A DNA stretch of 64,000 bases, taken from Methylomonas sp. 11b. GTDB taxonomy: Bacteria; Pseudomonadota; Gammaproteobacteria; Methylococcales; Methylomonadaceae. Location: contig NZ_KI911557.1 of assembly GCF_000515215.1 (NCBI RefSeq), forward strand, positions 2,599,741 through 2,663,740, in the 5' to 3' direction. The notes beneath the pieces are model-generated. The model was not told the origin of the DNA, did no database searches, and saw nothing but the letters and a program-made list of their open reading frames with translations. Positions within the stretch are counted from its first letter, which is position 1. Each line of letters opens with the position of its first letter. Of this stretch, positions 8,020 through 14,369 are shown one piece after another. A program made the translations under genes and the position numbers.

Positions 8020-8712
8020 TTAAAGCTCATCCGGTAAACGAATCAGCTCCTGGTCTTTGTCTATTTTCATGGTTACGATAGAAATGATTGCGTGCCTTAC
8101 TACGTTTCCAGACTGATAGACGATTGAAAGACGCTGGCTATCAAGCAGCTGATGTGAAAGCACCCGAGATACTCCGGTTAACATTTCAATAAAAGCTAAA
8201 CCTTGAGGATTAGAAATACCGATGCTGGATAAGTCTTTAGACGAAAGCTTTCCGTCTGCATTTGTGTCCAGAGTTACATACTCGAAATATAATGCTCTAG
8301 TGGGATTATCTCGTGCATCCTTAAATTCCTCTCGTAATTGCTCAGTAGTCAGCACTACATTGCTTTGCTTAGGAAACAACCATCGTGCCGTTTTGTCCGA
8401 TCCCATCAAAAAAAGGATATTCCTTGTTTCAGAACTGTTGTAGCCACCTGAGGAAAAACCTCCTGATTCTCTCTCAGCAGTCAACGACACCATTTGGGCA
8501 TTTGCACCGATAATGTTTTGAACCCGATCAAGGCGAAGAAGTATTTTGTCTCTGGAGGCTGATTCCCCAGATGGAACTTTTATAGTTCCTCGATTTTGCT
8601 GCAGGTCGTTATTAAATAACGACACCCCACCGACGAGAATGCCTACCCCAACAAAGACAAGCAGTAACAAGATGCTGTTAATTTTTTCAAGCACGCGAAA
8701 TAGTCGTTCCAT
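8020..8712 (-). CDS. Unknown single-pass membrane protein with an EF-hand-like loop (cassette 1 cargo)
   Basis: A 230-residue protein that I do not recognise. Residues about 12-32 form one transmembrane helix (INSILLLLVFVGVGILVGG), and the rest is predicted soluble, probably periplasmic. Near residue 150 the segment DTNADGKLSSKD fits a 12-residue EF-hand calcium loop, with acidic residues at positions 1, 5 and 12. It stands alone between the two inverted repeats of cassette 1, facing away from the copy B side. Codon use looks more A/T-rich than the flanking core genes, consistent with acquired DNA. The start is the ATG at 8712; a usable ribosome site is not obvious. Confidence 0.75.
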   Translation of the reverse strand: MERLFRVLEKINSILLLLVFVGVGILVGGVSLFNNDLQQNRGTIKVPSGESASRDKILLRLDRVQNIIGANAQMVSLTAERESGGFSSGGYNSSETRNILFLMGSDKTARWLFPKQSNVVLTTEQLREEFKDARDNPTRALYFEYVTLDTNADGKLSSKDLSSIGISNPQGLAFIEMLTGVSRVLSHQLLDSQRLSIVYQSGNVVRHAIISIVTMKIDKDQELIRLPDEL

Positions 8713-8839
8713 AGGCTTTCTCAGATTACTTTATTTTTTTTAATCATAGTCAATGTCCAAGCAACAAGTTCAAGCATCCTGGAAATGTTGAAACAAAGTG
8801 AGGCACGTCATTCATTAATGCACACTGTAAATACTTGGG

Positions 8840-9100
8840 AAGGAGTTTTCCCGTATGCCGCGCCGAGCACCGGAGCTTTTATCGAGAATAGCCCGAAGGG
8901 GTGCGGCAGGGATGCCGCACGTCGGCGGAGGGGCTGGGAAACCCCTTCTGCCGACCCTCGATAAAAGCTTCGGAGCGCAGGAAACAAGCGGCGTCCGGGC
9001 CGCCTTTTCTTTGGGTACTTTCTTTTGGCGGAGCAAAAGAAAGTACCTCGCCTGTCGGTGCGAGAACCGACAACTAAACCAGCCGTCGCACCAGCGACAC
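8840..9100 (-). repeat. Structured repeat, copy B (inverted relative to copy A)
   Basis: Same element as copy A on the opposite strand, ending at GCGACAC. Several stems differ from copy A but keep their pairing. GGTAC/GTACC replaces GATAC/GTATC at the base of the 14-base hairpin, ATCGAG/CTCGAT replaces GAACGG/CCGTTC in the long arm, and GTCGGC/GCCGAC replaces GTTGCC/GGCAAC in the inner stem. The hairpin GTGCGGCA/TGCCGCAC is unchanged. The GCGACAC end lies about 50 bases before the apparent beginning of the TumE-type toxin frame. Confidence 0.95.
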
Positions 9101-9150
9101 TATATCGATAACCCCCAAGTTGGCACTCCGCCCGCCCTGTTGTTATTATC

Positions 9151-9450
9151 TCCAACAGGAAAGCGGAATTACTGCTCAAACAGCGCGTAATACTCGACGA
9201 CAATCGTTTCGCCGAGTTGGTATTGTGGCAACTACCAACGCCTGTTCCGGGAAGTACTCATGCTTTCAAATACCGGCTGGCGTTTGTCGTCAACGGCGAC
9301 TGTGTGTTGCGTTACAACAATGAAGCGGGCAAAGGCGATCATAAACACACGGGTGCTGATACTGAAACCTTATACCAGTTTGAGTCACCTCGCCGCCTAT
9401 TGGCCGATTTTTGGCCCGATGTAGATCTGTGGAGTGCGCAACATGAATGA
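9151..9450 (+). CDS. TumE/DUF6516-family toxin, start codon unclear
   Basis: The frame ending with TGA at 9448-9450 encodes NRKAELLLKQRVILDDNRF, then AELVLWQLPTPVPGSTHAFKYRL and later FESPRRLLADFWPDV. I recognise this as the TumE-type toxin family (DUF6516). Members pair with a small winged-helix antitoxin, as here. Full-length members begin just before KAELLL, but no ATG, GTG or TTG precedes this point in frame; upstream codons are GTT, ATT and ATC. The first usable start is a TTG at 9211 or 9217, which would remove the N-terminus. Either a rare start codon is used or the 5' end was lost when repeat copy B arrived. It overlaps the antitoxin gene by 8 bases. Confidence 0.7.
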   Translation, partial: SNRKAELLLKQRVILDDNRFAELVLWQLPTPVPGSTHAFKYRLAFVVNGDCVLRYNNEAGKGDHKHTGADTETLYQFESPRRLLADFWPDVDLWSAQHE

Positions 9451-9787
9451 AGTAACGATTGGTATCACCAGCCGCGAGACGGCAACCGAACAATTTCTGG
9501 CTTCCTGGGAAAGCGGACGGCCACAAGGCGCGTTTATCGGTTTCTCATCCGAAGAGCAGCTCTGGAAAACCCTAACCGTAAAACGCTGGCAGCTGTTGAA
9601 AACCATGACCGGCGCCGGCGAATTAACGGTCCGTGAAGTGGCACGCCGCTTGGGTCGCGATGTCAAGGCGGTGCATGGTGATGTGACCGCCCTGCTGAAT
9701 TGCGGCCTACTGGATAAAACAGATGGCGGCAAAGTGATTTTTCCATACGATGCTGTACATGTAGATTTCATGTTGCGGGCAGCTTAA
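9443..9787 (+). CDS. Winged-helix antitoxin partner of the TumE-type toxin
   Basis: A 114-residue protein from the ATG at 9443 (MNEVTIGITS). A GTG nine bases upstream would add three residues. The middle and C-terminal part is a winged helix (RWQLLKTMTGAGELTVREVA ... DVKAVHGDVTALLNCGLLDK), as in the HVO_A0114-like DNA-binding family that accompanies TumE-type toxins. It probably represses its own operon and neutralises the toxin. The order toxin then antitoxin with an 8-base overlap is unlike many classical pairs but normal for this family. Confidence 0.75.
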   Translation: MNEVTIGITSRETATEQFLASWESGRPQGAFIGFSSEEQLWKTLTVKRWQLLKTMTGAGELTVREVARRLGRDVKAVHGDVTALLNCGLLDKTDGGKVIFPYDAVHVDFMLRAA

Positions 9788-9829
9788 TTTAGAGACGCAA
9801 AATCTTGCGTCTCCCAAAAACCAAAGCGT

Positions 9830-11143
9830 CTATTTCGGCGCTTTGCCATATAAAGCATACGCCCCAAACCGCATTTGATGCGCCCTACCCAGCTTCTCTT
9901 TGGTGAAATCAATCGAGAACTGCTCGGTCAACTTGCTACCATCCCAACTATAGGCTTTGAAAAATTGCTCGTTGTCCGCGCCTTTCTTATCCCAGTTCGC
10001 CAGCAGCGACGAGGTGTAATACAAGCGTTTCCCGTCCCAGCTGGAGGACACCATATTCACTTGCGCGCCGATTTTTTGCTCGAACACTTGTTTGGGGTGG
10101 AACGGGTCGCTGATGTCAAAGCGACGGGTCTTGCCGTCCATGAAGGTGTTGACCCACAAGGTTTTGTCGTCGCTGGAGATGGAAATGTCCACCGGCAGCG
10201 GGATTTTGGCCGGTTCGCCGATGTCCGCGACATCCTTGGCTTGCCATTCACCTTTGTCGTCTTGATGAATCAGCCAGATTTTGGAAGTCAACGCGGTGCT
10301 AGTGAAGCAGTAGTTATGATCTTCCGCCCAGGCGCAGCGGATTTCCAGGGGCGCGCCGGGTACGTCGAAGACTTTCTTCGGCTGGCGACTGTGTAAATCC
10401 CATTGCACCACGGTGTTGCCGAAGCGTTTCATCGCTTCCGGATCGGCCAACATCTTGCCGAAGTCCATCATATAGTTCGACCAACCGGTGAACGAGGAAG
10501 TCAGCATCAAATTTTTACGCGGCAGTACCCGCACGTCGTAGTTATAGCCGTCGGCGTATTTGCCGGATTTGATCGCCCCTTCCAGATTGCTGTCGGTCGG
10601 CAGCCAGTAAGTGGCGATGTAATCGCCGGCGTTGCTGTATTCCACAATCGCGGTGCGGCCGCCGTGATCTTTGTTATTGGACAAGCCGGTGATGATCATC
10701 CGGCCCGGCAAGGCGTACAAGCTGTGCGGGCCAACCACGCCGCCGCTCTTGGCGACGAAATCGGTGATAGTTTTGCTGAGCTTGGGTTTGGCTGGATCGG
10801 TGGCCACGTCGAAGATGAAAATCTTGTTGGTATCGAGACCACCGGCCCACAGAAATTTACGGTCGTCGGTAAAGTCGGAATGGTGAGCTTCGTTACGACC
10901 ACCCACCGACAAGCTGCCGATCACCTTGCCGTATTGTTTGGATTTGGGATTGACGTCAACGGTGACCAGTTTGTCCTGCTCGTCGCCAACGCCTTCCGCG
11001 CCCAAGGTCCAGATGTACACAAAATCTTCCTGGCCGGTGATTTTCGCCATGTACGGCGAGGCGCAGGTTTCGTCGGCGTTGGCGGACATGCTGGCGGTGC
11101 CGAGCATTAGCGCGGCGGTAAAGGTGCTTAGTTTAAATGTCAT
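9830..11143 (-). CDS. mtoX: SBP56-family methanethiol oxidase, exported
   Basis: A 437-residue member of the selenium-binding protein 56 family with a Sec signal peptide (MTFKLSTFTAALMLGTASMS, cleavage near ANA-DE), preceded by a strong GGGGGAG ribosome site. Typical SBP56 blocks are present: VGGRNEAHHSDF, LWAGGLDTNKIFIFDVATDP, SGGVVGPHSLYALPGRMIIT, LEIRCAWAEDHNYCFTS and QVNMVSSSWDGKRLYYTSSL. In Hyphomicrobium the exported form (MtoX) is a copper-dependent periplasmic enzyme that oxidises methanethiol to formaldehyde, H2S and H2O2. In a methylotroph it would feed C1 and sulfur metabolism. A DUF4242 gene lies upstream on the same strand and the SCO-MauG fusion lies downstream, which supports this function. 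Confidence 0.9.
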   Translation of the reverse strand: MTFKLSTFTAALMLGTASMSANADETCASPYMAKITGQEDFVYIWTLGAEGVGDEQDKLVTVDVNPKSKQYGKVIGSLSVGGRNEAHHSDFTDDRKFLWAGGLDTNKIFIFDVATDPAKPKLSKTITDFVAKSGGVVGPHSLYALPGRMIITGLSNNKDHGGRTAIVEYSNAGDYIATYWLPTDSNLEGAIKSGKYADGYNYDVRVLPRKNLMLTSSFTGWSNYMMDFGKMLADPEAMKRFGNTVVQWDLHSRQPKKVFDVPGAPLEIRCAWAEDHNYCFTSTALTSKIWLIHQDDKGEWQAKDVADIGEPAKIPLPVDISISSDDKTLWVNTFMDGKTRRFDISDPFHPKQVFEQKIGAQVNMVSSSWDGKRLYYTSSLLANWDKKGADNEQFFKAYSWDGSKLTEQFSIDFTKEKLGRAHQMRFGAYALYGKAPK

Positions 11144-11182
11144 GAGTTTCTCCCCCGAGTGTTTTTATTGTGGTTTCGCCCA

Positions 11183-11251
11183 TAGGATGTGCCGACGTGA
11201 GGAGGCGCATCATTCGCGATCGATGCGCTTCACTGCGTTCAGCACATCCTA
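11183..11251. repeat. Fold-back repeat between mtoX and the DUF4242 gene
   Basis: A short imperfect palindrome with perfect terminal repeats TAGGATGTGC and GCACATCCTA and an inner pair AGGCGCATC/GATGCGCTT. It looks like a common extragenic palindromic repeat. In the leader of mtoX it could affect read-through from the upstream gene. Confidence 0.8.
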
Positions 11252-11266
11252 CAGAGGTTTGGTATA

Positions 11267-11539
11267 TCAATCGCCCGTGCTCGGGTCAATGATGGTGGTA
11301 ATTTGTTCGATGCGATTGGCCGGAAAACCACCTTGCTCGGCGTGTTCACGAATCGCTTGTTCGTTGTCGGCGATATAGATGCAATACACCTTGTCGCCGG
11401 TGACATAGCTTTGCAGCCATTGGATGCGCGGCCCCATGTCGCGCAGTACGCCACAGGATTTTTGGGAAATGCCTTGCAGTTCGGCTTGCGTCAACTGCCC
11501 GGCACCGGGAATCTCGCGTTCGATAATGTATTTGGGCAT
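11267..11539 (-). CDS. DUF4242 family small protein
   Basis: A 90-residue cytosolic protein (MPKYIIEREIPGAGQLTQAE ... IYIADNEQAIREHAEQGGFPANRI) matching DUF4242, whose characterised relative SCO4226 binds nickel. It has two Cys residues (QKSCGV, KVYCIY). The start is well supported by a GGAGG ribosome site on the minus strand. It is transcribed toward mtoX, about 120 bases away. Its upstream region carries the palindrome GACCGGTC, which is also found in front of the TetR gene at 13506, so it is probably controlled by that regulator. Its reaction or ligand here is unknown. Confidence 0.8.
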   Translation of the reverse strand: MPKYIIEREIPGAGQLTQAELQGISQKSCGVLRDMGPRIQWLQSYVTGDKVYCIYIADNEQAIREHAEQGGFPANRIEQITTIIDPSTGD

Positions 11540-11557
11540 GATGGCCTCCTAATAAAT

Positions 11558-11565
11558 GACCGGTC
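11558..11565. promoter_or_regulatory. Predicted TetR operator upstream of the DUF4242 gene
   Basis: A perfect 8-base palindrome GACCGGTC sits 19 bases upstream of the DUF4242 start codon. It is part of a longer block, GACCGGTCGTCTAATTT, which matches the TetR gene's upstream region (13521 onward, GACCGGTCGTCTTATTT) at 16 of 17 positions and in the same orientation to the gene. Confidence 0.7.
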
Positions 11566-11620
11566 GTCTAATTTACCGGCGTTAAAAAATGCTGCCGGGT
11601 GGGCAGCGGTTATTTCGATT

Positions 11621-11719
11621 CGTAGGCTGGGTAGAGCGAAAGCGAGCCGAAGACCACGCAGTGAAACCCAGCTGAGCATTTGTCAATGCTGGGTTTCATT
11701 TCATTCACCCCAGCCTACG
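11621..11719. repeat. Fold-back element with 11-bp terminal inverted repeats
   Basis: The ends CGTAGGCTGGG and CCCAGCCTACG are perfect inverted repeats, and an inner pair TGAAACCCAGC/GCTGGGTTTCA makes a second stem. It has the size and form of a non-autonomous miniature element or large extragenic palindrome. It lies between the DUF4242 operator and the end of the parE gene and may end transcription in both directions. Confidence 0.8.
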
Positions 11720-11736
11720 CAATTCTCGCGTCAGAG

Positions 11737-12033
11737 TTACGATTTAATCCTATTCTTCCAATAACCCGGTTCTTGTCGCATATGCATCACGGCGAGGATG
11801 TATATCGCATCCTCTCGAACGCTGTAAACAATGCCGAAAGGGAAGTGAGGTAGTTTGCATTTGCGAACATCGCCCGCTAATTTGCGATACAGCAATGGTC
11901 GGTGAGCGATTTTTGCTGCCGCGTCCTCGATAGCATCGACAAAACGCTGCCCCAACTCCGCTTGTTTTTCCCGATAATACAAGGTAGCTGCATTCGCTTC
12001 GGTCAATGCCTCATCATTCCAAATAACCCGCAT
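11737..12033 (-). CDS. parE: ParE-family toxin (type II toxin-antitoxin)
   Basis: A 98-residue RelE/ParE-superfamily toxin. The motifs RVIWNDEALTEANAATLYY, LGQRFVDAIEDA, YRKLAGDVRKCKLPHFPFGI and IYILAVMHMRQEPGYWKNR are typical of the ParE branch, which acts on DNA gyrase. The start ATG overlaps the antitoxin stop by one base (TAATG), so the two genes are translationally coupled. It is a complete, intact member. Confidence 0.88.
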   Translation of the reverse strand: MRVIWNDEALTEANAATLYYREKQAELGQRFVDAIEDAAAKIAHRPLLYRKLAGDVRKCKLPHFPFGIVYSVREDAIYILAVMHMRQEPGYWKNRIKS

Positions 12034-12263
12034 TAGGCAAGGCTTGCGCGCAATTGAGCCATCGCTGATTCGTGATCGACGAGTCGAGCCGTTCCGTTAT
12101 TAATGGCGGCACAACGACGCTGAATTTCTGCCTGCCATGAGGCTGATACTGGAAAGTCTTCCTCAAAATCCAGTGATTCCAACAGCGTTTCAGCAATGAA
12201 GGCGCGGATAGCGGGTTCTAATTGCATCGCATCGTCGATGATGCGTTTAGGATCGTTGTTCAT
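12033..12263 (-). CDS. Addiction-module antitoxin for the ParE-type toxin
   Basis: A 76-residue protein from MNNDPKRIIDDAM, matching the small putative addiction-module component family (DPKRIIDDAMQLEPAIRAFI, LLESLD, WQAEIQRRCAAINNGTARLV). Antitoxins of this kind bind the toxin through a C-terminal extension. The frame stays open farther upstream, but the Met at 12263 fits the family N-terminus. It lies directly upstream of the parE toxin, with a one-base overlap. Confidence 0.8.
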   Translation of the reverse strand: MNNDPKRIIDDAMQLEPAIRAFIAETLLESLDFEEDFPVSASWQAEIQRRCAAINNGTARLVDHESAMAQLRASLA

Positions 12264-12344
12264 AATTCGTTGCTCAGGTGGAATGTCCACAGTTGTTACC
12301 TCTTTAAAAGTTGCGATTCCGGCGTCTAGCATGTCTAAGGTTCT

Positions 12345-12863
12345 TTAAGATTGTATTCGTTCCAACGGCTTCTTTTGATCTCGCCAGTTCTGCAAGCTAA
12401 TCAGACCGTCGGCCAAATCATCTACCAATATTTCCTTTCCATCAATGCGCACCCAAAACGACTCCCAACGATGCATATGAGTGTCTTGACTCTCAAAGAA
12501 ATCAACCGGCCAATATTGCTTTCCATCTATGTCTTGTGGCTCTTTAGTTGGGGTTAATAATGCCGCATGCACCTTACCTTGCGATTTTTGTTCGATATAG
12601 TCCGACCACGCTTTGATTTCGGGAAGTTCGGAAATCAATGCTACCGCATTGTCGACCGCGAGCTCTGTAGGAATCGCTTCCGACTTTTTGGGAGGCTCTA
12701 CTGGGTTCTCTGAAACAACAGCTGCCAACGCTTCTGGCTTTTCAACAAGTTCAACAACAGGCCGTTCTGACTTCTTTGAGGAGGTTGTCTCTGATTGCTC
12801 GGAACATCCTCCTAAACAAAAACACAGTGGAATCAGGATAAATAGGATTTTCAAATAACTCAT
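12345..12863 (-). CDS. Hypothetical lipoprotein
   Basis: A 172-residue exported lipoprotein. The signal peptide ends in a lipobox (LCFCLGGC) with the lipidated Cys at about residue 20. A Ser/Glu/Pro-rich linker reaches to about residue 65, and then comes a compact domain (LPEIKAWSDYIEQKSQGKVH ... YWPVDFFESQDTHMHRWESF) that I do not assign to a named family. It follows no neighbour closely and has weak start signals. Confidence 0.7.
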   Translation of the reverse strand: MSYLKILFILIPLCFCLGGCSEQSETTSSKKSERPVVELVEKPEALAAVVSENPVEPPKKSEAIPTELAVDNAVALISELPEIKAWSDYIEQKSQGKVHAALLTPTKEPQDIDGKQYWPVDFFESQDTHMHRWESFWVRIDGKEILVDDLADGLISLQNWRDQKKPLERIQS

Positions 12864-12909
12864 CCAAAAGCAATATGGTTCATGACAGTTTTCAGAAAAC
12901 TGTATCTAT

Positions 12910-13506
12910 TCACACCCTAAAATAATCATCCAACAAATCCCGACAAACCGCCTGCAACGGCTCTACCGATTGCTCAACTTTCATCCTTAACAGCGCGCCC
13001 TGCCAGCCGTTCAACATCAAATCCGCCATGCTTTTCGCTGAGCGATCCAGCCTTACTGAACCTTGTCTTTGTCCGCGCTCCAACGCCGCTTGCTGCAAGG
13101 CACTGTAGCGACCAACCGCATCCAATAAAGCATCGCGACATAAGGGACTAGTATCGCCAATCTCGCCCATCAAGTTTCCCAACAGGCAACCGCCCTTGAA
13201 ACCGGTTTGCGCCACCTCGGCTATCAACCCCAAATAGTAAGCCTTCAACGCCGCCAAGCCGTCCGTTTCCGGGTCTTGCAAATGGCCGGATAAACGCACA
13301 ATAAACGGCTCGATGTAGTGATGAATTGCTTCCGCCGCGAAGCGTTCCTTGCTTTCGAAATAGGCGTAAAACGAGCCCTTGGGAATTTGCACGGTATCCA
13401 GGATCTCTTTCAAGCCGGTGGCGTGATAGCCTTTTTCCAGCAGCAAGCTGACGCCCTGCTCCAGGAGCTTGTCTTTTTTCAGCTGTTTGGGTGCTAACTT
13501 CGTCAT
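12910..13506 (-). CDS. TetR/AcrR-family repressor, NemR/AcuR-like
   Basis: A 198-residue TetR-family regulator. The N-terminal helix-turn-helix (GYHATGLKEILDTVQIPKGS, FYAYFESKERFA) is followed by a ligand domain with FKGGCLLGNLMGEIGD. The Cys in GGCLLGN sits where NemR has its redox- and electrophile-reactive Cys (SGCLTVK), so it may sense reactive electrophiles (inference). A CGACCGGTCG palindrome just upstream is probably its own operator. The same core stands before the DUF4242 gene at 11539, which suggests a small regulon reaching toward mtoX. Confidence 0.85.
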   Translation of the reverse strand: MTKLAPKQLKKDKLLEQGVSLLLEKGYHATGLKEILDTVQIPKGSFYAYFESKERFAAEAIHHYIEPFIVRLSGHLQDPETDGLAALKAYYLGLIAEVAQTGFKGGCLLGNLMGEIGDTSPLCRDALLDAVGRYSALQQAALERGQRQGSVRLDRSAKSMADLMLNGWQGALLRMKVEQSVEPLQAVCRDLLDDYFRV

Positions 13507-13519
13507 GGGCCTTATTATG

Positions 13520-13529
13520 CGACCGGTCG
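13520..13529. promoter_or_regulatory. Predicted autoregulatory operator of the TetR gene
   Basis: A 10-base perfect palindrome CGACCGGTCG lies 14 bases upstream of the TetR start codon. The core and the sequence to its right (GTCTTATTT) repeat the site before the DUF4242 gene. Confidence 0.7.
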
Positions 13530-13802
13530 TCTTATTTTGTAAATAAGTTTTTCTAATTTATAAGAACAAGCTGGTTGGCCTAGGTCAGGGTGTGCGGCAG
13601 CGTTCCCTGACACTTTAAGCTTGTTACGTAACCGCATTCGCGACACCGTGACCTACCCGAGATTGTTTGTCGCACTGTAACCGAAAACAAGCAAGCGCCA
13701 GACCTCAACAAATTAGCCCCTTTCAGCAAGGCAACTAGCGATTTTTCCGCCCTAATATGCTATTTTGAACGCTCTGTTATTTTTCCCTACCCAACCAGCA
13801 AC

Positions 13803-14369
13803 ATGAGCATAAAATCAGACCAATGGATTCGCCGCATGGCCGAGCAACACGGCATGATTGAGCCGTTTCAGGCCGGGCAAGTCCGTGAATCCGCGCAAGG
13901 CCGCATCATTTCTTACGGCACCTCCAGTTACGGCTACGACGTACGTTGCTCCAACGAATTTAAAATCTTCACCAACATCAATTCCACCATCGTCGATCCG
14001 AAAGATTTTGACGAAGGCAGCTTCGTCGATGTGAAATCCGATGTCTGCATTATTCCGCCCAACTCGTTTGCCTTGGCACGCACCGTGGAGTTTTTCCGGA
14101 TTCCGCGCGATGTGCTCGTCATCTGTCTGGGTAAATCGACCTATGCCCGCTGCGGCATTATCGTCAACGTCACCCCGCTGGAACCGGAGTGGGAAGGCCA
14201 TGTGACGTTGGAGTTTTCCAACACCACCCCGCTACCAGCCAAAATCTACGCCAACGAAGGCGTCGCCCAGATGCTGTTTTTCGGCGGCGACGAAGTCTGC
14301 GAAACCTCTTATAGAGATCGCGGCGGCAAGTATCAAGGCCAAACCGGAGTTACCTTGCCCAAGGCTTGA
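13803..14369 (+). CDS. dcd: dCTP deaminase
   Basis: A 188-residue complete enzyme that deaminates dCTP to dUTP in pyrimidine deoxynucleotide synthesis. Key blocks are present: [35 protein letters not shown] with the catalytic Glu in the following [11 protein letters not shown], and the C-terminal [11 protein letters not shown], which closes over the nucleotide. The ATG at 13803 follows a region without coding potential from 13507. The stop codon abuts the GTG of the next gene, so it heads an operon with the phosphorylase-kinase-like protein and glucokinase. Confidence 0.95.
   Translation: MSIKSDQWIRRMAEQHGMIEPFQAGQVRESAQGRIISYGTSSYGYDVRCSNEFKIFTNINSTIVDPKDFDEGSFVDVKSDVCIIPPNSFALARTVEFFRIPRDVLVICLGKSTYARCGIIVNVTPLEPEWEGHVTLEFSNTTPLPAKIYANEGVAQMLFFGGDEVCETSYRDRGGKYQGQTGVTLPKA

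Larger units (their letters stand above)
7703..9100. mobile_element. Putative cassette 1: inverted copies of the structured repeat enclosing one gene
   Basis: Copies A and B of the structured repeat face each other with their GTGTCGC ends outward. They enclose about 870 bp that hold a single gene on the minus strand. The second cassette (44874-46410) has the same arrangement. I see no transposase or recombinase gene inside or beside it and no obvious target duplication at the outer ends. Calling it a mobile unit is therefore inference from geometry and from the dispersed copies. Confidence 0.5.

Noticed and set aside
7690..9110. Target-site duplication flanking cassette 1
   Set aside because: The bases outside copies A and B (GGGATTTG and TATATCG) do not match; the same is true for cassette 2.
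8855..9190. Open frames of 60-110 codons inside the structured repeats (similar peptides also at 7687-7923 and 46119-46385)
   Set aside because: They recur because the DNA is conserved for its hairpins. The paired base changes preserve stems, not codons, the frames lack ribosome sites, and they run off the repeat into unrelated sequence.
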